The notes under the pieces are model-generated. The model was not told where the DNA came from. It was given only the letters and a program-made list of their open reading frames with translations, and did not search any database. Shown piece by piece: positions 43,822-49,414 of a stretch of DNA of 49,414 nucleotides (its first letter is position 1; each line of letters begins with the position of its first letter). This DNA is from Flavobacteriales bacterium. Lineage in GTDB: Bacteria; Bacteroidota; Bacteroidia; Flavobacteriales; Crocinitomicaceae. The DNA is taken from NCBI GenBank assembly GCA_947375085.1, contig CANCEQ010000002.1, positions 1 through 49,414 on the forward strand. Reading direction: 5' to 3'. Position numbers and translations under genes: made by a program.

Positions 43822-44355
43822 TTAATTATTTGAAATTTCTATTTCGATTATTAAAAAACAATTGTCTCCGTTTTCACCATCATAGTGATATTTCACTTTC
43901 CCAGCTGAACGGATAAACATATCAATTAAAGCTAAATTTTCTTTTTGAGTCTCGTCTAAATCTGCTCTAGTAGAGATAATACTTTTCTTTTTAGCTTTTA
44001 ATTCATCCAAAGTAGAACTTGAAATTTCAGCCAAAATGATATCTAAACGATCTTTTCTTTCTTGATTCAACTTAGTACCAACCACAATTTTATGTCCTTC
44101 ATCAATTTTATTCAGTAATAAAATTGAATTCTTTGATGTTGAATGAGCAGTATCATTAGAACAAATATTTTGAACACATTCTACAACTACACTAAATATT
44201 CTATTTTTAATATTAACATCTACATTGTCGTTTTTCATTTGACTTTCAACAATTGAAAAAACTGACTTTGATAATAAACTTTCAAAGTTATCGCGAATAG
44301 CCAACAAATAGTTGCTTTTCGCCATTAATCTCTGTAAATTAAATGTATACTCCAT
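43822..44355 (-). CDS. SiaB-like protein lacking the Gly-rich ATP motif
   Basis: This 177-residue protein resembles the SiaB-type neighbour in overall build. The N-box-like segment FSVVVECVQNICSND (near residues 53-67) aligns with that of the intact SiaB. At the place of GGAGLGF it has TQKENLALIDMF, so the ATP-lid glycines are missing. The end, DNCFLIIEIEI, matches the closing strand. It is probably not an active kinase and may be a pseudokinase that binds the phosphatase, SiaB or SiaC. The gene is intact, with no frameshift, and lies 3 bases after the PP2C gene. Confidence 0.7.
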   Translation of the reverse strand: MEYTFNLQRLMAKSNYLLAIRDNFESLLSKSVFSIVESQMKNDNVDVNIKNRIFSVVVECVQNICSNDTAHSTSKNSILLLNKIDEGHKIVVGTKLNQERKDRLDIILAEISSSTLDELKAKKKSIISTRADLDETQKENLALIDMFIRSAGKVKYHYDGENGDNCFLIIEIEISNN

Positions 44356-44358
44356 ATC

Positions 44359-45663
44359 TTAAATTTCTACTCCAATTAATAATACGTCATCAACTTGTTT
44401 GTGATCACCTTTAAATTCTTCAAATTTTGTGCTTATTTTTTCTCTAAAATCTAACATCGGCACATCTTTGTTTTCAAGAATAAATTCCTTCAAATTAGCC
44501 GTCATTAATTTCATATTTTCCTCCCCACCTACTTGGTCAATAATACCATCTGAGAATATATAAAATTTATCACCTTCTTGTAATTTGATAATATGATCCG
44601 AATAGGTATTTCTATTTCGATATTGCATACCTCCTACTGGGAATTTATCTCCTTTGTAAGTCTCTAACTCACCATCTCTTAAAAACAACATTGGCAAATG
44701 CGCTCCTGAAAATAGCAAATCTTTGTTTTCAAAATCTATACGACATAATGAAGCATCCATTCCATCAGCCGCTTTATTACCTTCAGCATCTTGCTTCAAT
44801 GTTTGCACGACTGCTTTATGTAATTCAGCTAATATTTCAGAAGGTGTTTTACACTCATCCCCATTATGCACAATTGCATTTAGTAATAAATTACCAATCA
44901 TAGACATCATAGCACCAGGCACTCCGTGTCCAGTACAATCAATTGCTCCAAAGTAAACATATTTTCCTTTTTTTAATAACCAAGGAAAATCACCACTAAC
45001 AACATCCTTTGGTTTATAAAAAACACAATGTTTATTTAAAGCATTGGCGAAAATTTCAGCAGACGGAATAATAGATTGTTGAATTCTTAAAGAATAATTG
45101 ATACTATCTAAAATCTTTTTACTTTGAGCTTCTATCAACGCTTTTGTAGCCTCTAACTCTTGCTTTAATGCTCTTTCTCTAAAAGTTGCAGTAATTAAAT
45201 GAGCATTTGTTTCAGTTAATTCTTCTACCTGCATCATTGCCATTGACAACTCTTCTTTCAAACTACCTAAACTTTTATTTACTTTTAAAAAAGCAGATAA
45301 AGCGGTTTCAATAGTCGCTTTTAATTGATGTTCGTCGAATGGTTTAATTAAATAACCACTAGGCTCTGTATGTAATGATTTATCGATGATTTCAGCATCT
45401 AAATCAGCTGTAATATATAAAACAGGTACATCACTTTTCTTTTTGATAGTTGTAACGACATCAATACCTGTCATCGCTCCTTCTAATAATATATCAACTA
45501 ATAATAAATTAGGCTGATACTTTTCAAAATATTCAAGGGCAGTTTCGCCGTTTGGAGCAACGTCAACTATCGTATACCCCCATTTTGAAAGATATTCTCT
45601 TAAAAGTAATGCTACAAAGGCATCATCTTCTATTATTAATACTTTAACTGAACTGTTATCCAT
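44359..45663 (-). CDS. Response regulator with PP2C (SpoIIE/RsbU/SiaA-type) phosphatase
   Basis: This 434-residue protein has a receiver domain at 1-125 with the acidic pair EDD near 12, the phospho-accepting Asp in LLLVDILLE near 56, Thr in YITAD near 86 and Lys in LIKPF near 108. A coiled-coil linker spans about 130-190. The PP2C domain (about 195-434) has VVSGDFPW, AIDCTGHGVPGAMMSMI, GMDASL, FSDGIIDQ and QVDDVLLIGV, so all metal-binding Asp residues are present. Phosphorylation of the receiver should control dephosphorylation of a STAS-type substrate, here most likely SiaC. The tyrosine usual after VSGDF is Pro here. It lies upstream of the two SiaB-like genes with a 3-base gap. Confidence 0.9.
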   Translation of the reverse strand: MDNSSVKVLIIEDDAFVALLLREYLSKWGYTIVDVAPNGETALEYFEKYQPNLLLVDILLEGAMTGIDVVTTIKKKSDVPVLYITADLDAEIIDKSLHTEPSGYLIKPFDEHQLKATIETALSAFLKVNKSLGSLKEELSMAMMQVEELTETNAHLITATFRERALKQELEATKALIEAQSKKILDSINYSLRIQQSIIPSAEIFANALNKHCVFYKPKDVVSGDFPWLLKKGKYVYFGAIDCTGHGVPGAMMSMIGNLLLNAIVHNGDECKTPSEILAELHKAVVQTLKQDAEGNKAADGMDASLCRIDFENKDLLFSGAHLPMLFLRDGELETYKGDKFPVGGMQYRNRNTYSDHIIKLQEGDKFYIFSDGIIDQVGGEENMKLMTANLKEFILENKDVPMLDFREKISTKFEEFKGDHKQVDDVLLIGVEI

Positions 45664-45702
45664 TTTTTCGATTTTTTTTAATTATCAATATTCAATGATA
45701 AC

Positions 45703-46314
45703 TTAGGCTTCTTGTGCCGCATAATTTTTAATACTTTCAATAAAAGTATTATCAAACAACCAAACAAATTCAGGATTAAATTGAACTTTAGCTGATTCAA
45801 AACTAGTTTTAAAACTGATCAAATAAAGTTCTTGATTTACTTCTCCTGAAATAAATTCTTCCATTTCCTTAGATGTTACTTTTTTCAAATTAGGAACACC
45901 CCCGTGAATTTTAACCTTCAGAAGGTTTGAAAATTGAGTAATTACGGAAGCTGAAATGATATTATCAACTTCTAACATAATTCCATCACTCATCTCCTCC
46001 ATCATCTCAGGACTATCAAGAATTTCTTGAGGTAAAGCTGCTTTTCTTAAATGATCAGCTTCTTCTTCTGAAAATATCAAACAACAAATACCTTTCATTT
46101 CACCAATAACTTTAGTTGTTAATAGGTGAATGTTATTTTCATCTTTCTTTCCTAATTCTAAAGGTGGATTATCTAAGTGTTTCTCAGCATCAAAGTCCTT
46201 TAATGTAATAGTTTCATTCATAAAAAAAGAAAGTGATTCAGCCGATTTTACTAAACCTGCTGAAATTATTCTTTTTGCAACATCTATCTCGTTTGGGGTT
46301 AAATCTTTCATCAT
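45703..46314 (-). CDS. CheC/CheX-like CheY-phosphatase
   Basis: This 203-residue protein resembles the CheC/CheX/FliY phosphatases that dephosphorylate CheY. The catalytic signature E-x2-N-x22-P is exact: the Glu-Val-Asp-Asn of GIMLEVDNIISASV near residue 115 is followed 23 residues later by Pro in GGVPNL. The preceding position, usually Asp or Ser, is Gly. Only one such motif is seen, as in CheX. It is transcribed with the CheY-like gene upstream (26-base gap), its likely partner. A tandem Met start leaves the first residue uncertain. Confidence 0.75.
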   Translation of the reverse strand: MMKDLTPNEIDVAKRIISAGLVKSAESLSFFMNETITLKDFDAEKHLDNPPLELGKKDENNIHLLTTKVIGEMKGICCLIFSEEEADHLRKAALPQEILDSPEMMEEMSDGIMLEVDNIISASVITQFSNLLKVKIHGGVPNLKKVTSKEMEEFISGEVNQELYLISFKTSFESAKVQFNPEFVWLFDNTFIESIKNYAAQEA

Positions 46315-46340
46315 AATGATCGTCTTTTGAAGATTTTAAA

Positions 46341-46703
46341 TTAAGCAAACAAATTGTCTACTCTTTCTACTAATTGCTCTGCTGTAAATGGTTTTACCAA
46401 ATAGTCTTGGGCACCATTTGCTTTTCCTTCTGCTACAACATCATCTTGCCCAACAGCACTAACCATAATTATTTTCGAAGTAATCCCTTCAGCTCTTAAT
46501 TCTTTAACGATATCAATACCAATCATATCGGGTAAAATATTATCCATAGTAATCAAATCTGGCTCAAATTCTAATGCCATTTCAATCCCTTGACTTCCAG
46601 TACCTGCCTGACCGATAATTTCATATCTTTCAGTTGCTGTTAATGATGTCTTTATTAACGTACGCATGTACATTGAATCGTCTACTATTAATACTTTTTT
46701 CAT
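46341..46703 (-). CDS. CheY-like single-domain response regulator
   Basis: This 120-residue protein is a lone receiver domain. It has the acidic pair in LIVDDSMYMR (residues 7-8), the phospho-accepting Asp in LITMDNILPD near 53, Ser in IIMVSAVGQ near 83 and Lys in YLVKPF near 104. DDSMYMR after the first strand is typical of CheY from chemotaxis operons. With CheB and CheD upstream and a CheC-like phosphatase downstream it should act in a chemotaxis-like pathway, perhaps controlling gliding or gene expression; no flagellar genes are present. Confidence 0.92.
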   Translation of the reverse strand: MKKVLIVDDSMYMRTLIKTSLTATERYEIIGQAGTGSQGIEMALEFEPDLITMDNILPDMIGIDIVKELRAEGITSKIIMVSAVGQDDVVAEGKANGAQDYLVKPFTAEQLVERVDNLFA

Positions 46704-46797
46704 CGTCTATTTTTTATTCTGTGTTTCAAATTTTAGTTTAAAATAGTTATTTATTTTAAACCAATTATATAATTTTTTATTTTTTAATAAAAATATA

Positions 46798-47877
<1,080 letters not shown>

Positions 47878-47881
47878 CTAT

Positions 47882-48340
47882 TTATGATTTCGTTAGAAAT
47901 TTCATCATTACTTGTCCAGTTCCTGTATCGTATCTTAATTTTCTACCAACAGTTCCTCCTGTATTTTCAGCAATGATTTTGATATTATGATTTGCTAAAA
48001 TTTCTTTTGCTATTTCAATATTTCTATCTCCGATATTCATTGAGCTATCCATTTGATTTGCTCCACCGAATACCTTTGCTACCATATTCACTGTTGATGA
48101 ACCATTTTTAATCATTTTTTCAATTAACTTTTCGGTAGCAATATTTCCAAATTTTGGGGAAGCCAAACCATTTCCATTCCATAGTGGGAGCATATAATGA
48201 TTTATTCCTCCAATTTTTAATTTAGGATCAAATAGACACACGGCAACACACGATCCTAAAATCGTGTCAACCCAATGTGGTTCTCTTTCAGCGAAAAGAG
48301 CGGATGGGTATAAATAATGTTTACCTTGTTCTTCTTCCAT
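47882..48340 (-). CDS. cheD: CheD: chemoreceptor glutamine deamidase
   Basis: This 152-residue protein has the CheD catalytic Cys in TILGSCVAVCLFDP near residue 30 and the His in GGINHYMLP near 48, with later conserved segments KVFGGANQM and AENTGGTVGRKLRYD. CheD deamidates receptor glutamines and, in Bacillus, binds CheC; a CheC-like gene lies three genes downstream. The gene lies 4 bases before cheB and 69 bases after the kinase-like gene; that gap is largely a long hairpin. Confidence 0.93.
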   Translation of the reverse strand: MEEEQGKHYLYPSALFAEREPHWVDTILGSCVAVCLFDPKLKIGGINHYMLPLWNGNGLASPKFGNIATEKLIEKMIKNGSSTVNMVAKVFGGANQMDSSMNIGDRNIEIAKEILANHNIKIIAENTGGTVGRKLRYDTGTGQVMMKFLTKS

Positions 48341-48360
48341 TTTTTAATTTTATTCTGCTT

Positions 48361-48412
48361 TAATTTTTAATTGTAGGGATAGGGTATTCCTTATCCCTAC
48401 AATTAAAAATTA
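48361..48412. repeat. 24-bp hairpin, REP-like, at the end of the kinase-like gene
   Basis: Bases 48361-48384 pair with 48389-48412 over 24 positions (one G-T) around a TATT loop. The right arm contains the kinase gene's stop codon (48410-48412). The core TTGTAGGGATAGG is 11/13 identical to TTGTTGGGACAGG at 49323-49335 on the other side of the same gene. There is no T run, so a mobile palindrome is more likely than a terminator. Confidence 0.7.
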
Positions 48413-49312
48413 AAACAACATATCGTCTTCGTCTTGATCAAATAAGAAATCATTTCCATCTGATGAGAATGTGTCATCATCACCATGACCTGTACCTAAC
48501 TGATCTACAACAATTGTAAAAGTGCTACCTTGACCTAATTTACTTTCTAATGAAATTTTACCTTCAATAATTTCAAGTAAAGCCTTTGTAATACTTAATC
48601 CTAATCCGTGTCCACCATAAGTTTTTGTAGAACCTTCTTCGATTTGGTGAAAACGATCGTAAATTTTATCTTTTTGTTTTTCACTGATACCAATACCCGA
48701 ATCTTTAATTGCAACAACAAGCTGATTATTTTCAATTTTACTTATTATTTCAACCGAACCGCCTTGATCGTTAAATTGAATAGCATTTGCTAATAAATTA
48801 CTAATGATTAAATGTAATTTCTCTGTATCAGTTTTAAAAATCGTATTCTCTTCAATTGAGTTATTGAAAGTAAGCTGAATTCCTTTTTTTGCAATTTTAT
48901 TATGAAAAGAATCAATAACGGTTTTAATTAAAGATAATACATCAACTGATATTACAGAAAGAGGAGACTCACCTGCTTCAATTTCAGCTGATAAAAAAAC
49001 ATTTCTTAATTGAAAATCTAAATCAAATGCTTCTGAGAAAATAAGAGTTCCAAATTTTTTCATCGACTCAACATCCATCTGACCTTCGTAGATATTTTTT
49101 GCCAACTCCAAAATTGAAGCAATTGGATTATTAATCTCATTTCTAATATTCGATAAGAAATTACTTTTCAAATGTTCAGAAGCCAATAATTTATCATTAA
49201 CTACATTTAATTCTGCAATTAATTTTCTTTCTTCTTTTAACATCGCATCGCTTTCCTCGAAACGCCGTTTCAATTCTGCTAAAATTTCTTTATCTGTTAA
49301 TCTGTTTTTCAT
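48410..49312 (-). CDS. Soluble histidine-kinase-like protein with Asn in place of the phospho-accepting His
   Basis: This 300-residue protein has no membrane segment and no sensor domain. A coiled coil (10-48) leads into a HisKA-like helix, NFLSNIRNEINNPIASILEL (51-70). The canonical motif at this place is Ser-His-Glu; here it is Arg57-Asn58-Glu59, with codon AAT at 49141-49139. The ATPase domain is intact: N box SNLLANAIQFN (171-181), DSGIGIS (204-210), the F box region and GGHGLGLSI (233-241). An acidic tail (278-300) ends the protein. Without His it cannot autophosphorylate in the usual way; it may bind ATP as a scaffold or act on a partner in trans. It heads the CheD-CheB-CheY series as far as the window shows. 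Confidence 0.88.
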   Translation of the reverse strand: MKNRLTDKEILAELKRRFEESDAMLKEERKLIAELNVVNDKLLASEHLKSNFLSNIRNEINNPIASILELAKNIYEGQMDVESMKKFGTLIFSEAFDLDFQLRNVFLSAEIEAGESPLSVISVDVLSLIKTVIDSFHNKIAKKGIQLTFNNSIEENTIFKTDTEKLHLIISNLLANAIQFNDQGGSVEIISKIENNQLVVAIKDSGIGISEKQKDKIYDRFHQIEEGSTKTYGGHGLGLSITKALLEIIEGKISLESKLGQGSTFTIVVDQLGTGHGDDDTFSSDGNDFLFDQDEDDMLF

Positions 49313-49328
49313 ATTTTTTATTTTGTTG

Positions 49329-49348
49329 GGACAGGTCGCGACCTGTCC
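49329..49348. repeat. 20-bp perfect palindrome upstream of the kinase-like gene
   Basis: GGACAGGTCG followed by its exact complement forms a GC-rich palindrome that stands out in AT-rich surroundings. It lies 17 bases before the kinase start. It shares sequence with the hairpin at 48361-48412. A TATAATTG box on the minus strand (49381-49374) would put it in the 5' leader. Confidence 0.75.
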
Positions 49349-49414
49349 GTACTAAATGTGAATTCTCCGCACGCAATTATATTTTTTGAAACATTGTAGG
49401 TTTAATTTGTTTCA

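Noticed and set aside
49349..49414. 3' end of another gene upstream of the kinase-like gene
   Set aside because: One minus-strand frame is open for about eleven codons to a TAA at 49379-49377. It is too short to judge, and I see no recognisable C-terminus.

Overview
The window is AT-rich DNA from a member of the Bacteroidota, most likely the Flavobacteriia; a Crocinitomicaceae or Fluviicola-like genome is my guess. Supporting this are families typical of the phylum (a GWxTD protein, DUF4293, DUF1599, a BT_3928-type DoxX protein, SiaB/SiaC) and promoters of the Bacteroidota type. All three tRNA genes have a TTG box, exactly 19 bp, then TAnnTTTG.

Left part (1-18.4 kb). The left edge carries the 5' end of a probable tyrosine recombinase beside a tRNA-Lys gene, with inverted and direct repeats between them, which looks like one end of an integrated element. 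Then comes mostly housekeeping DNA: a membrane phosphoesterase, an MFS exporter, tRNA-Ser, a GWxTD protein, a GT2 glycosyltransferase, pyrR-pyrB, a STAS protein with RNase Z, a PKD lipoprotein, an XRE regulator, and a minus-strand run of aroC, a GT-C-like membrane protein, DUF4293 and an Uup-type ABC-F ATPase. A phosphohexomutase, a small secreted heptad-repeat protein and tRNA-Arg follow.

Centre (18.4-38.2 kb). One long minus-strand array reads DUF1599, BT_3928-like, tpiA, prmA, a 1538-residue exported protein of unknown function, plsY, a 3097-residue giant exported protein and clpS, with folP divergent from its head. The giant has a signal peptide, TPR, PD40 propeller and carboxypeptidase-regulatory-like domains, about a dozen helical repeats of ~101 residues, and three C-terminal SPOR-like domains. 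It looks like a long periplasmic rod anchored to peptidoglycan. Its head resembles that of the type IX secretion protein PorE, but with SPOR domains in place of OmpA.

Right part (38.2-49.4 kb). Everything is on the minus strand: a soluble histidine-kinase-like protein whose phospho-accepting His is Asn, then CheD, CheB, a CheY-like receiver, a CheC-like phosphatase, a receiver-PP2C phosphatase, a SiaB-like protein lacking the ATP-lid glycines, an intact SiaB, SiaC, an ABCG-type transporter with a TerB-like N-terminus, a lipoprotein and a small exported protein. No CheA, CheR, CheW or receptor gene is in view, and no diguanylate cyclase. It reads as chemotaxis-type modification and phosphatase genes fused to a PP2C/SiaB/SiaC partner switch, and is the best candidate here for an undescribed signalling system. 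Two related GC-rich palindromes flank the kinase-like gene.
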